A stretch of DNA of 19,148 nucleotides from UPXZ01 sp964541615 (GCA_964541615.1 CAZIRA010000042.1:1-19148), one strand, 5' to 3'; counted from the stretch's first letter, positions 1 to 7,455 are shown. Notes: generated by a model from the sequence alone, not told the origin. A program made the numbers and translations.

Positions 1-66
1 ACGCACGGCAGACAGAAACGGAGTAGCAAATTGAAAGAAAAATGACAGGAAAAATAAACACCGAAC

Positions 67-200
67 GGCTAACAGGCGTTTGGCTCAATGGCGGGTGACG
101 TGGTTTAATTCTAGTTCAGTTTTTCAAATCAACTTTAGTGCTGGGTTGACAGTTTTGTGCTCCGAATTCCGCTTCTTCGCAAAGCCGCTAAACGTTAGCT
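67..200 (+). repeat. attC-like intergenic inverted-repeat element
   Basis: Bases 1-309 contain no convincing gene. Within them, GGCTAAC (67-73) and GTTAGCT (194-200) form an inverted pair 134 bp apart. Just inside, GCGTTTGGCT-like and AGCCGCTAAACG-like stretches are also imperfectly complementary. This outline (RYYYAAC at one end, GTTRRRY at the other, imperfect inner stems) resembles integron attC sites, although the core boxes deviate from consensus by one base each. No integrase is in the window. It could equally be another class of Bacteroidota intergenic repeat; a partly related element lies at 4371-4427. Confidence 0.35.
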
Positions 201-259
201 GCAAGGCAAAAAAAATAAAAATAACCGCAGAACTTTAAATAAAAGTCGCGCTTATTTAA

Positions 260-267
260 TATATTTG
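260..267 (+). promoter_or_regulatory. Bacteroidota -7 box (TATATTTG)
   Basis: TATATTTG matches the TAnnTTTG -7 element of the Bacteroidota housekeeping sigma factor exactly. It lies about 70 bp before the MORN ORF, so transcription would begin near 273. No clear TTG -33 element is seen at the expected distance. Confidence 0.45.
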
Positions 268-334
268 CAAAAAGATTAAATAACAGTGGGTTCTATTTAA
301 AATTACAGCATGAAAAACTTCAAAGCAGGAACTT

Positions 335-589
335 ATGTATGATGGCGAATGGAAAGAAGGGTATTTAATGGGGCAAGGTGTGTACATTTTCAAGGAAAAG
401 GGAGAGAAATATGAAGGACATTTTTCTACAGGATATATGAGCGGAAAGGGAACGTATTTTTATAAGAATGGTGATGTGTACGAAGGTGAATGGCAATTAG
501 ATAGACGAGAAGGAATGGGGAAGATGATCTATGCCAATGGAAAAATAGAGGAAGGAAAATGGGTGAAGGACGAGTTTGTGGGCAAATAA
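335..589 (+). CDS. MORN-repeat protein, small, possibly 5'-truncated
   Basis: This 84-residue protein is almost entirely MORN repeats: YDGEW...GQGVYIF (residues 2-19), KYEGHF...GKGTYFY (25-43) and VYEGEW...GMGKMIY (48-66), then a partial fourth. MORN repeats form beta-hairpin arrays used in protein or membrane contact; a specific role cannot be assigned. No signal peptide is visible. The first ATG falls inside what should be the start of a MORN unit. An out-of-frame ATG at 310 encodes MKNFKAGTYV and then stops at 340-342, so removing one base near 338 would give a continuous MKNFKAGTYYDGEW. The gene may therefore be frameshifted or a fragment. It ends 7 bp before the next ORF. Confidence 0.55.
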   Translation: MYDGEWKEGYLMGQGVYIFKEKGEKYEGHFSTGYMSGKGTYFYKNGDVYEGEWQLDRREGMGKMIYANGKIEEGKWVKDEFVGK

Positions 590-596
590 CAAAATA

Positions 597-818
597 ATGG
601 CAAAAACAATTAAATACATCGGTAAAGCACTCATGGTTTTGGGAGTGGTGTTCGGACTGCTAGGTATTAGTTCTGTTTGGAAAGATTATACTTGCCGAAA
701 AGCAAGTGTTGTTGGTAAAGCCCAAATTTTATCCATAGAAATAAAAGATATCAGGGCAAAGCATGGAAACTATTACCTTGAAACCAGCGCATCATATCAG
801 GAAAGCCAAACTTCCTAA
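597..818 (+). CDS. DUF3592-like small membrane protein, probably truncated
   Basis: The likely start is ATG 597 (MAKTIKYIGKAL...), because the alternative at 576 overlaps the end of the MORN gene and adds only MWANNKI. The 73-residue product has one N-terminal membrane helix (about residues 10-26, ALMVLGVVFGLLGISSVW), then a short beta-like stretch with R-K-A-x-V-x-G-x-A and GNYY. This order resembles the beginning of DUF3592 membrane proteins, which usually continue to a second helix at roughly twice this length. Here the frame ends at ETSASYQESQTS, so the distal half is missing. It may be a decayed gene. Function unknown. Confidence 0.4.
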   Translation: MAKTIKYIGKALMVLGVVFGLLGISSVWKDYTCRKASVVGKAQILSIEIKDIRAKHGNYYLETSASYQESQTS

Positions 819-837
819 AATATGAAGAAAAAATGTT

Positions 838-921
838 CTAGTTTGTGTTGTCATCTTTTGAAAGAAAAACTTTGACAAAATCATTTAGTTCTGCCAAAGT
901 TTCAAATATAAAATTCTTTTC
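838..921 (-). pseudogene. Possible coding remnant directly after the 905-aa gene
   Basis: Immediately after the TAA stop of the 905-aa gene (922-924), the same minus-strand frame stays open for 27 codons to a TAG at 838-840. It reads EKNFIFETLAELNDFVKVF and then SKDDNTN, a composition more protein-like than expected for random spacer. It has no start codon of its own other than by readthrough. It could be the 3' remnant of a displaced gene, or chance. Confidence 0.2.
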
Positions 922-3639
922 TTAAAAAGTAATGGTATTTAATGTACTTGTACCCGAAGTTGTAAAAGTTGATTTCAAAGTTCCGCCGGTTGTTGAATAA
1001 GTTCCACCAGTATATAAACCCCAATCTGATGAATTTCCTACAAAGCTGCCTCCAGTATAAGTTCCACCAAAATAAACTTGATGACTTGTGCTTCCAGTAA
1101 CATTTGGACTAGAAAAATGGAAATAGTAAACTGAATTTTTAGGTTTAAAGGTAGCCAATTCAACTCCAGCAGCTGTTCTAATATGTATCATAGAAGTTGC
1201 CGCTAACGAAGCGCTAGATTTTAAGTACATGGTTCTTTGGGTTGAGGTTGAGCTAAAGTTTTTAGTCATTCCAGCATTAGAACCAGCCGAAAATAAAATT
1301 CCTCCATTCATATTGAAAATTCCATTAAAATCAATTCCTTCTTCAGGTGCAGCTCTTGGTCCACAAACTATTGTTGTTCCGCCAGTAATTGTAATGTTTC
1401 CATTGCTATCGATTGCATCTTTACCTGCAACGATTACTACTCCACCAGAAATATTCAATTGACTACCATCGTTCGATTCTGTTCCTCCAGCAACTGTTCC
1501 GTATGTTGCGTTTATTCCGTCATTTGATGCTGTAATATTAGTAACGCCACCAGTAAAATTGATGATTGGAGCTTCTACACCTTCACCCATAGCGGCAACG
1601 GTTGAAATTGCATATACAATGTTATTTCCTCCAGAAATTGTAACAGAAGTATCCGAATGAATTCCATCATCGGTAGAATTTATGGTGTTTGTTCCGCTGA
1701 TTATGTTGATTGTACCAGCAGCAACCATTGTTTTAGGATGTGCATAATCGATTCCAGAAACTAAAAATCGAGCTCCAGTAGTTGTGATATTTAAGATTGG
1801 AGTAGTTGTCAAAGTTCCAATAGTCATACTTCCATCAGCTTTTAAACCTTTTCCACCAGTTCCAGAACTTGTTGTTGTAACTGTACCAGCTGTTATGATT
1901 AAATTAGAATCGGTTGTAATTGCTGCAGAAGAATAAGAGTCTGTTGTTCCTGTTGCGCTTGTATAAACCGCTCCATTTCCTTCAGTTGTAACGTTTATTG
2001 TTCCACCATTTATAATAATGTTTCCGTCAGCTGAAATTCCTTTTGTTCCAGTTGCAGCAGATGTTCCAGTAACGGTAACATTTCCAGAATTGATAGTAAT
2101 AGTTCCAGTTGCTTTTAATCCTGATGGATAGGAAGGATCAAATCCGCTACCGGAAGCTGTTAAAACGGTTGCTCCAGAAAGGTTTATAGTGGTTGTTCCT
2201 CCATCAACTTGAATATTTCCATCGGCTTTGATGGCTTTTCCTTTTGCTCCAGAATTAGTAATTCCAATTTTTGCCGTTCCAGAAATAGTTACGTTAACAT
2301 CAGCAGAAATTCCTTTTCCATCACTTCCTGTATTAGTAATAGTAAAAGTTCCTCCCGAAATATTGATGTTTGTATCAGATGTAAAACTCGCTGTCGAAAA
2401 ACTATCTGCTACTCCTAAAGTGTTGGTGTATGTTCCACCATTTCCAGCTGTATTGGTTGTAAAATTTCCACCTGAAATATTGATTTCTCCATCTGCAGAA
2501 AACACTTTTCCACCATTTGCACCACTTAATGAATTGATGGTAAAAGTTCCATTGCTAATAGCAATAATCCCGTCCGATTTGAATGCTGTACAATAAGAAG
2601 GATCAAATCCGCTACCAGAAGCAGTCAAAACAGTAGCTCCAGAAATAGTAATTGCAAAAGTTCCACCACTTATAGTCATATTTCCTTTAGAGCTAATTCC
2701 TTTAGACTGCGCACCTGAAACGTTTAAGTTAAAATTTCCACTAGTTATTGTTACTGTGTTCAAACCTGTTTTTATCGCTTTCACATCAGCAGAAGTTGAG
2801 GTAATGTTTATTGTTCCACCAGAAATTGCAATAGCAGCCTCACCAGCATCAATTCCGTCACCAACCGAAGAAGTAACTGTTAAAGTTCCGTCAGTCATAA
2901 TAAAACCTTCCGAATGCAATCCATCAGAAGCAGCAGAAGTTATGGTTGTTGTTCCACTATTGATAGTAATGGTTGAAGAAGTATTGATTCCGTGTTTTTT
3001 TACACCAGTAATATTTAAATTTCCTGTTCCATTAATTACAATTGGTCCATTATTATGAATAGTTCCATTTCTGGTACTTGCTGTTCCGTCAGAAAGTGTG
3101 TTGTTTGTTCCAGGTGTTAAATAAATAGTAGCGACTTTTCCGCCTAAAATATAAAATGCGGCACCACTTGGATTGGTTAAGGTTAAATTGTTCAACACTA
3201 AATTCACATTTTTATCGGTTGTCAAACTCAAACTTCCATTGGCAGATGAACCTAAAATATTGTATTCTAAATTTTCAATTCCAGTCGTAGCAGTTGCCAC
3301 CACATTCCCACCAGTTGCGGTTATTGTTAGTCCAGCAGTTGCATACGGATTGATAATCGTAGCATTATCTGTTCCGTTATAGATGATGTAGATTTTATCT
3401 AAATTTACTGTACTTGAAGTAAATGTTAAACTATCTACTAATGTTTTTTGAAAATCCAATGTGTTAGTTGCATCAGATAATTTGAATTTTGCATACGTAT
3501 TATCTAATTTAATGCTATCAACCGCTGTCAATTCTTTAGCATACATAGTATTGCCAGAATTGTGAACCCTAATTTTTTGTTGTCCAAATGAAAAGTTTAC
3601 CAACAAAGAAAGTAACGTGATTAAATATATTTTTCTCAT
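922..3639 (-). CDS. Secreted beta-helix carbohydrate-binding-type protein (Cthe_2159-like)
   Basis: This 905-residue protein has a signal peptide (MRKIYLITLLSLLVNFSFG-Q) and a short N-terminal module (about 21-77, KIRVHNSG...LVDSLTFTSS). A long Ser/Thr/Gly/Asn-rich array follows, with recurring I-x-I-x-x-G-T/N-x-T/N-I rungs typical of a right-handed parallel beta-helix. The layout, including the closing segment with TMYLKSS, FHFSSPNV and YTGGTY, fits the carbohydrate-binding domain family named after Clostridium thermocellum Cthe_2159, which binds acidic plant polysaccharide. Residues 334-488 and 489-621 are a visible internal duplication beginning GATVLTASGSGFDPSY. No T9SS sorting domain is seen at its C terminus. 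Its ATG overlaps the stop of the upstream T9SS-sorted gene (ATGA), so the two are translationally coupled. Ligand specificity is not readable from sequence. Confidence 0.85.
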   Translation of the reverse strand: MRKIYLITLLSLLVNFSFGQQKIRVHNSGNTMYAKELTAVDSIKLDNTYAKFKLSDATNTLDFQKTLVDSLTFTSSTVNLDKIYIIYNGTDNATIINPYATAGLTITATGGNVVATATTGIENLEYNILGSSANGSLSLTTDKNVNLVLNNLTLTNPSGAAFYILGGKVATIYLTPGTNNTLSDGTASTRNGTIHNNGPIVINGTGNLNITGVKKHGINTSSTITINSGTTTITSAASDGLHSEGFIMTDGTLTVTSSVGDGIDAGEAAIAISGGTINITSTSADVKAIKTGLNTVTITSGNFNLNVSGAQSKGISSKGNMTISGGTFAITISGATVLTASGSGFDPSYCTAFKSDGIIAISNGTFTINSLSGANGGKVFSADGEINISGGNFTTNTAGNGGTYTNTLGVADSFSTASFTSDTNINISGGTFTITNTGSDGKGISADVNVTISGTAKIGITNSGAKGKAIKADGNIQVDGGTTTINLSGATVLTASGSGFDPSYPSGLKATGTITINSGNVTVTGTSAATGTKGISADGNIIINGGTINVTTEGNGAVYTSATGTTDSYSSAAITTDSNLIITAGTVTTTSSGTGGKGLKADGSMTIGTLTTTPILNITTTGARFLVSGIDYAHPKTMVAAGTINIISGTNTINSTDDGIHSDTSVTISGGNNIVYAISTVAAMGEGVEAPIINFTGGVTNITASNDGINATYGTVAGGTESNDGSQLNISGGVVIVAGKDAIDSNGNITITGGTTIVCGPRAAPEEGIDFNGIFNMNGGILFSAGSNAGMTKNFSSTSTQRTMYLKSSASLAATSMIHIRTAAGVELATFKPKNSVYYFHFSSPNVTGSTSHQVYFGGTYTGGSFVGNSSDWGLYTGGTYSTTGGTLKSTFTTSGTSTLNTITF
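1777..2175 (-). repeat. Internal duplication, unit B of the beta-helix gene
   Basis: This encodes residues 489-621, starting GATVLTASGSGFDPSY, with later landmarks (GTKGISADGN, GNGAVYT, TDSYSSA, GGKGLKAD) in the same order as unit A. It is shorter than unit A because the last rung is followed by a diverged third start, GARFLVSG. Confidence 0.8.
2176..2640 (-). repeat. Internal duplication, unit A of the beta-helix gene (465 bp)
   Basis: This encodes residues 334-488, beginning GATVLTASGSGFDPSY. The same peptide recurs exactly 155 residues later, and the DNA around it (gatcaaatccgctacc at 2136 and 2601) is nearly identical, so the duplication is fairly recent. Confidence 0.85.
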
Positions 3640-4115
3640 TTTTTACTGAATTTGTTAGTTAAACCATTTACTTGAACTAAATATAATCCTGAAGATAAGT
3701 TAGAAACATTTATATCTTCATCAGACTGATAATTTCCTTGGTGAACCAATTGTCCTTGAAGCGAATAAATATTGATTTTTAACTCTTCGTTGGCATCCGA
3801 TTTTATTCTAAAAACATCGGTACTTGGATTTGGGTATAAAACCAAATTATTTTTGTTTGCTCCAAAATTTGTGGTTGCTAAAGTTGAAGAAAAAGTAATT
3901 TTCTGAATTATGTTAACCGGAATTGTTGTTGGAGGGGTTGTTTCGTCCAATTTCACAAACAAATTATCGGAAGCAAAATATAATTTTCCAGCAATAGTTA
4001 CATTAAAACCTTGTGTTGTTCCATCATAGTAAGTTACGACTACACCTGTTTGTGCAAAAGAATACAAACTCACTAAAAAGAATAGGAGGAAAGTAATTTT
4101 TTGAATTGTTTTCAT
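3636..4115 (-). CDS. Small secreted protein with T9SS type A sorting domain
   Basis: This 159-residue protein has an N-terminal signal peptide (MKTIQKITFLLFFLVSLYSFAQ). A module of about 60 residues follows (TGVVVTYYDG...VNIIQKITFSS). The C-terminal domain runs from about residue 90, with the hallmark order YPNPSTD, KINIYSLQGQLV, INVSNLSSGLYLVQVNG and a basic end (KFSKK). This is the sorting signal that the type IX secretion system uses to export proteins and anchor them at the outer surface. The gene lies upstream of, and overlaps by the ATGA motif, the beta-helix gene, whose N-terminal module it resembles. It may help present or anchor its partner; that is inference. A poor -7-like TTTCTTTG lies just upstream at 4140-4147. 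Confidence 0.85.
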   Translation of the reverse strand: MKTIQKITFLLFFLVSLYSFAQTGVVVTYYDGTTQGFNVTIAGKLYFASDNLFVKLDETTPPTTIPVNIIQKITFSSTLATTNFGANKNNLVLYPNPSTDVFRIKSDANEELKINIYSLQGQLVHQGNYQSDEDINVSNLSSGLYLVQVNGLTNKFSKK

Positions 4116-4220
4116 ATGTTATCTCTTTTATTATAGCTACAAAGAAAATAACTTTTCAGTTAATGTAAAAAATAAAGAGGTTAATAAGTGATTTATATCG
4201 GTGAATTTTTCTGCGCATTT

Positions 4221-4430
4221 TTTTGGGAGTGTTGCTACCAACACCGGAATATGTACTCAAAATGAGCCTTATATCAGATTTGGCTTCGCCGATTTTCAAT
4301 TCTGTTCGTCAAAACCTCAGATTTGCTAATGACTTCTTTCTGATTTGATGTCACCCCCAACACCATTGTCAGCCGCTAATGTTTCCTATCAACTCGTCAC
4401 ATGCAGAAACTTGCATCCTGTTAGCTTAAT
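4221..4430. repeat. Structured intergenic element with several hairpins
   Basis: The stretch 4116-4446 holds no gene. Inside it are two perfect hairpins, GTGTTG-CTAC-CAACAC (4229-4244) and ATGCA-GAAACT-TGCAT (4401-4416), a GGC-TTC-GCC stem near 4281-4290, and a near-direct repeat CAGATTTGgc / CAGATTTGct. It shares AGCCGCTAA (4371-4379) with the element at 67-200. On the minus strand it also shares GCTAACAGG followed 16 bp later by GTGACG (18 bp in the first element). It appears to be a related mobile or recombination-associated intergenic element. Confidence 0.4.
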
Positions 4431-4446
4431 ACCATGCCCGACATAC

Positions 4447-4482
4447 TAAAAAATGTGCCAGAATAAATCATCCGGCACATTT
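4447..4482 (-). terminator. Rho-independent terminator of the coiled-coil gene
   Basis: On the minus strand AAATGTGCC pairs perfectly with GGCACATTT (9 bp, 14-nt loop) and is followed by a run of six T. It lies about 50 bp after the stop at 4530. Confidence 0.8.
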
Positions 4483-4529
4483 CTAAATTCATCAATACTA
4501 TGATTCCAATTGAGGCACTCTGAAAGAGT

Positions 4530-5321
4530 TTATTTATTTTGCATTTTCAAAGCCGCTTTAGCCTTTTTAATTTCTAGTTTTGTCTGTTTTTTCTCAATGG
4601 CAAGTTGTTTGGTCTGAAGATCCAGGTCTCTTTTGAAATAATCCAGCTCACGGATACGCTCTTTGATTTCGTAATCTCTCTGGTTGAGGATTTTTTCATC
4701 TTCAGCCAATTTTTCCAGACTTCGCTGAGTTACTTCACGCTTTTCTTCCCAGCGACTTTCCGCCATCTCAATTCTGTATTCTCTGTCTTCAAACTGTCTC
4801 ATTTTATTATCCACGTCCCAGCTTGAAAGGTCCTTCGATTGTTTTTTCAACGTTTTTCTCTCTTTCTGAATCAGTTTCAGTTCGCGTGTCCGGAGTTTCT
4901 TTTCACGGTTGGAAAGTTTTTCGTCCTGTTTGTAAAATTTACGCTTTTCATTCAGGTTTTTCTTCTCATTTTTCAGAACCGTGGCATGGTCTTTTGCCTG
5001 ATCATAATAAGAATTCAGCTCCTTTTTTTCTTTTTTCAAAACATTTTCCAGGATTTCGATATTCTGAAGGTATTTTTCAGAATTGCTTTTGTACATTTCA
5101 ATTCCCCTCAAATCAACTTTCTCAAGTATCGGAGTTTCCCATTTGTAGTACTTGCCGCTTTCCTGAACTGGTTCAATTATTTTTTGTTGTTGCGTAACTA
5201 CCTGAACTTCATCAGGCTGAGTAACTACTGTGTCAGGTACAAACTGACTGAAAGCATCAGCTGCTGCAAACAAGAAAATGCCTGCAAAAGCGTATTTCAA
5301 AAAAATAAGATTCAATTTCAT
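4530..5321 (-). CDS. Secreted coiled-coil protein of unknown function
   Basis: From ATG 5321 the product is 263 residues: a signal peptide (MKLNLIFLKYAFAGIFLFAAADAFS), a short linker rich in V, T and Q, a segment GKYYKWETPILEKVDLRGIEMY, and then about 190 residues of highly charged helix (E/K/R/Q, few prolines) that should form a long coiled coil in the periplasm. I do not recognise a family. An upstream in-frame ATG at 5342 would add MKLKLVI. I chose 5321 because the signal peptide fits it better and the promoter at 5346-5375 places the transcript start near 5339, leaving the 5342 ATG untranscribed. The gene is monocistronic: own promoter, own terminator. Confidence 0.75.
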   Translation of the reverse strand: MKLNLIFLKYAFAGIFLFAAADAFSQFVPDTVVTQPDEVQVVTQQQKIIEPVQESGKYYKWETPILEKVDLRGIEMYKSNSEKYLQNIEILENVLKKEKKELNSYYDQAKDHATVLKNEKKNLNEKRKFYKQDEKLSNREKKLRTRELKLIQKERKTLKKQSKDLSSWDVDNKMRQFEDREYRIEMAESRWEEKREVTQRSLEKLAEDEKILNQRDYEIKERIRELDYFKRDLDLQTKQLAIEKKQTKLEIKKAKAALKMQNK

Positions 5322-5345
5322 TATAACTAATTTAAGTTTCATTTA

Positions 5346-5375
5346 CAAAAATAATAATTTTTTCATTATAATCAA
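5346..5375 (-). promoter_or_regulatory. Bacteroidota promoter, TTG-N19-TATTTTTG
   Basis: On the minus strand a TTG (5373-5375) is followed after exactly 19 bp by TATTTTTG (5346-5353), matching the -33/-7 consensus with good spacing. The start of transcription should be near 5339, just before the coiled-coil gene and after the yidC terminator. Confidence 0.7.
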
Positions 5376-5396
5376 CTAAATCGGGTTTTTAATAAC

Positions 5397-5431
5397 AAAA
5401 AAAAGTTTGAGAACAAAATCTGTTCCCAAAC
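5397..5431 (-). terminator. Rho-independent terminator of yidC
   Basis: On the minus strand GTTTGGGAACA pairs with TGTTCTCAAAC (11 bp, one G-T pair, 5-nt loop), followed by eight T. It starts 26 bp after the yidC stop. Confidence 0.85.
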
Positions 5432-5457
5432 TCCTTATACATTATTAAGCAAGAGAA

Positions 5458-7395
5458 TTATCTTCTGTTTCTTGAATTATCTCTAACCGCTTTTTGTTGT
5501 TCGCGTTGCATTTTTTCCAAACGCTCCATGAAACTGCTTTTTTTCTTCGGATTTTTAGCATTTACCTTGCTTTTTGCACGAAGCTCGGCAAGCAGTTTTT
5601 CATCGTTGATGGATGCGCGGATAATTGCAGTTTGCAGGATGGTGAACAGCGACGACAGAAAATAGTAATAAGTCAAACCGGAAGCGTAGCTGTTGAACAT
5701 AAAGAAGAACATCACCGGCATGAAATACATCATATACTTCATCATGCTTGCACCGGGCTGGTCAGGTGATGTAGTAGTATTCTGCATACTGATTTTGGTA
5801 GAGAAAATACTTGTCACAGTCATCAACAAGGCAAACAGGCTGACGTGGTTATTCAGGAATGAACCGATCAACGGAATATTTGCTTTCCATGAGAAAAGCG
5901 TATCGTAGGCTGAAAGGTCATTCACCCACAAGAAACTCTCTTGACGCAGCTCAATAGCAGCAGGGAAAAACTGGAACATAGCAATAAGCAGCGGCATCTG
6001 AAGTAACATCGGCAGACAGCCGCTCATCGGACTCACTCCCATTTTGTTGTAAAGAGCCATTGTTGCCTGCTGGCGTTCCATCGCTTTGTCAGCTGGAATA
6101 CGAGCGTTGATTTCATCAATTTCTGGTTTCAGCACGCGCATTTTTGCACTTGACAAATACGATTTGTGCGTAAGTGGAGCAAGAAGCAGTTTGATAACGA
6201 TCGTCATCAGCAGAATAATAATTCCGAAATTACCCACATACTTGCTGAAGAAGTTGAACATTGGGATTACAAAAAAGCGGTTTACCCAGCCGAAAATTCC
6301 CCAACCAAGCGAAATCAATTCGCGGAGATAGAGTTTATCTTCTTTCTCTACGCCTTTATCGTAGCTCGAAAGTGTTTTATAGTGGTTAGGCCCGAAATAC
6401 ATTCTAAAGCCAGTCGGCTCTTTTCCTGTCAAGTCAAACGGCACAACCATGTCAGCGGTGTACGATTTCAGATATCCTGATTTTTCATCCATCACTTCGC
6501 TTTTCAAGATTGAAGAGCTGAAAGATTTATCTGCAATCAGCACAGAGCTGAAAAACTGATCTTTGAAAGCAATCCATTTAATCTGGTTGTCAACGTTCTT
6601 TTGGTCGGTTTTGGTTTGGTTGAGTTTATCCATATCGCCGGCCATGTAGCGGTAGTGAAGTGCAGAATATCTCTCTTCAAACGAACGGCCTTTTTCCTGT
6701 TGGCGGATATCCGAATGCCAGCTCATTTCCAACGAATTGATTGACATCGGCATGATTTCATTCATATTATTGGCCTTCACATCGTAACGAACCATGTAGT
6801 CGTCAGCTGGAAGCGAATAAATGAAGTCAATGTAAGAATTTTCCAACGAAGTCTTCAAGCGCATGGTTAGCGTTTGAGCTCCTTCAGCAGTTTTAACTAT
6901 CTCACCTTGCGGCTCAAAAAATAAATCAGATGTATTAACAACACGATTGTTGTTAGTTACAAGCACATAGTTGAAGCTGGATTCATCTTTGTCAAACAGA
7001 TAGAGTGGTTTGCCTTCCTGCGCTTTGTATTTTTTCAATTCTGCAGAATAAACCCGTCCACCTTTACTGCTTACAACCAGTTTGAGAAGCTCATTTTCGA
7101 GTGTGTAAAATTTTTCTTCGCCAAAAGCAGCCGCACTAAAACCTCCGAAAGCATCGGCTCTTACCGCTACGGCAGTAGAATCGGTTGACTGAACAACAGA
7201 ATCTGCAAAAGCAATCGTTTTATTGACAGAATCCTGTACTTGCTGCAAAGCCATTTCCTGCTGACGCACAAGTGTAATAGAGTCATTGTATTTCTTTTGG
7301 CGGGCAATTTCTTCCTGCGAAGGACGCGTAAGAAGCGTAAAACCAACCATGATACCGGCGATTAGCAAAAAACCGACAATCGTATTTCTATCCAT
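5458..7395 (-). CDS. yidC: Membrane protein insertase YidC
   Basis: This 645-residue YidC/Oxa1 family insertase places proteins into the inner membrane, alone or with SecYEG. The N terminus is the first membrane helix (MDRNTIVGFLLIAGIMVGF). A large periplasmic domain (about 90-345) follows, then the conserved insertase core: helices near 385-407, 455-478, 515-535 and 553-592. K402 in TIVIKLLLAPLT occupies the place of the groove arginine R366 of E. coli, and the cytoplasmic segment SYLSSAKMRVLKPEI follows it. The tail (605-645) is strongly basic, as expected for ribosome contact. Length and domain order are normal for Bacteroidota. It appears monocistronic, with a structured leader upstream (7409-7455) and a terminator at 5397-5431. 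Confidence 0.97.
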   Translation of the reverse strand: MDRNTIVGFLLIAGIMVGFTLLTRPSQEEIARQKKYNDSITLVRQQEMALQQVQDSVNKTIAFADSVVQSTDSTAVAVRADAFGGFSAAAFGEEKFYTLENELLKLVVSSKGGRVYSAELKKYKAQEGKPLYLFDKDESSFNYVLVTNNNRVVNTSDLFFEPQGEIVKTAEGAQTLTMRLKTSLENSYIDFIYSLPADDYMVRYDVKANNMNEIMPMSINSLEMSWHSDIRQQEKGRSFEERYSALHYRYMAGDMDKLNQTKTDQKNVDNQIKWIAFKDQFFSSVLIADKSFSSSILKSEVMDEKSGYLKSYTADMVVPFDLTGKEPTGFRMYFGPNHYKTLSSYDKGVEKEDKLYLRELISLGWGIFGWVNRFFVIPMFNFFSKYVGNFGIIILLMTIVIKLLLAPLTHKSYLSSAKMRVLKPEIDEINARIPADKAMERQQATMALYNKMGVSPMSGCLPMLLQMPLLIAMFQFFPAAIELRQESFLWVNDLSAYDTLFSWKANIPLIGSFLNNHVSLFALLMTVTSIFSTKISMQNTTTSPDQPGASMMKYMMYFMPVMFFFMFNSYASGLTYYYFLSSLFTILQTAIIRASINDEKLLAELRAKSKVNAKNPKKKSSFMERLEKMQREQQKAVRDNSRNRR

Positions 7396-7408
7396 GTTTA
7401 CAAAATTT

Positions 7409-7455
7409 CGAGTTTAGACGGTCCGAAAAAGAGACTTCATCTAAACTCGTAGTCT
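7409..7455 (-). promoter_or_regulatory. yidC leader with two mutually exclusive stem-loops
   Basis: In the minus-strand leader CGAGTTTAGA (7440-7449) pairs perfectly with TCTAAACTCG (7409-7418), 10 bp with a 21-nt loop, ending 13 nt before the yidC ATG. A second hairpin uses AGACT (7451-7455) with AGTCT (7432-7436), followed by C and five T, so it looks like a small terminator. The left arm of the first stem lies in the loop of the second, so the two would compete. This could be an attenuator or a start-site sequester; no ligand class is recognised. Confidence 0.4.

Noticed and set aside
1..45. Possible 3' tail of a plus-strand gene at the left edge
   Set aside because: Only 14 basic codons are open before a stop and other frames close as soon; there is nothing to support coding.
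1229..3382. Several plus-strand ORFs of 69-122 aa
   Set aside because: They are antisense to the repetitive beta-helix gene, and their repeats merely mirror it.
4823..5330. Overlapping plus-strand ORFs of 124 and 163 aa
   Set aside because: They are antisense to the coiled-coil gene, and their phenylalanine-rich content comes from reversed Lys/Glu codons.
5322..5342. Longer start for the coiled-coil protein (ATG at 5342)
   Set aside because: The promoter predicts transcription starting at about 5339, and the signal peptide is complete from 5321.
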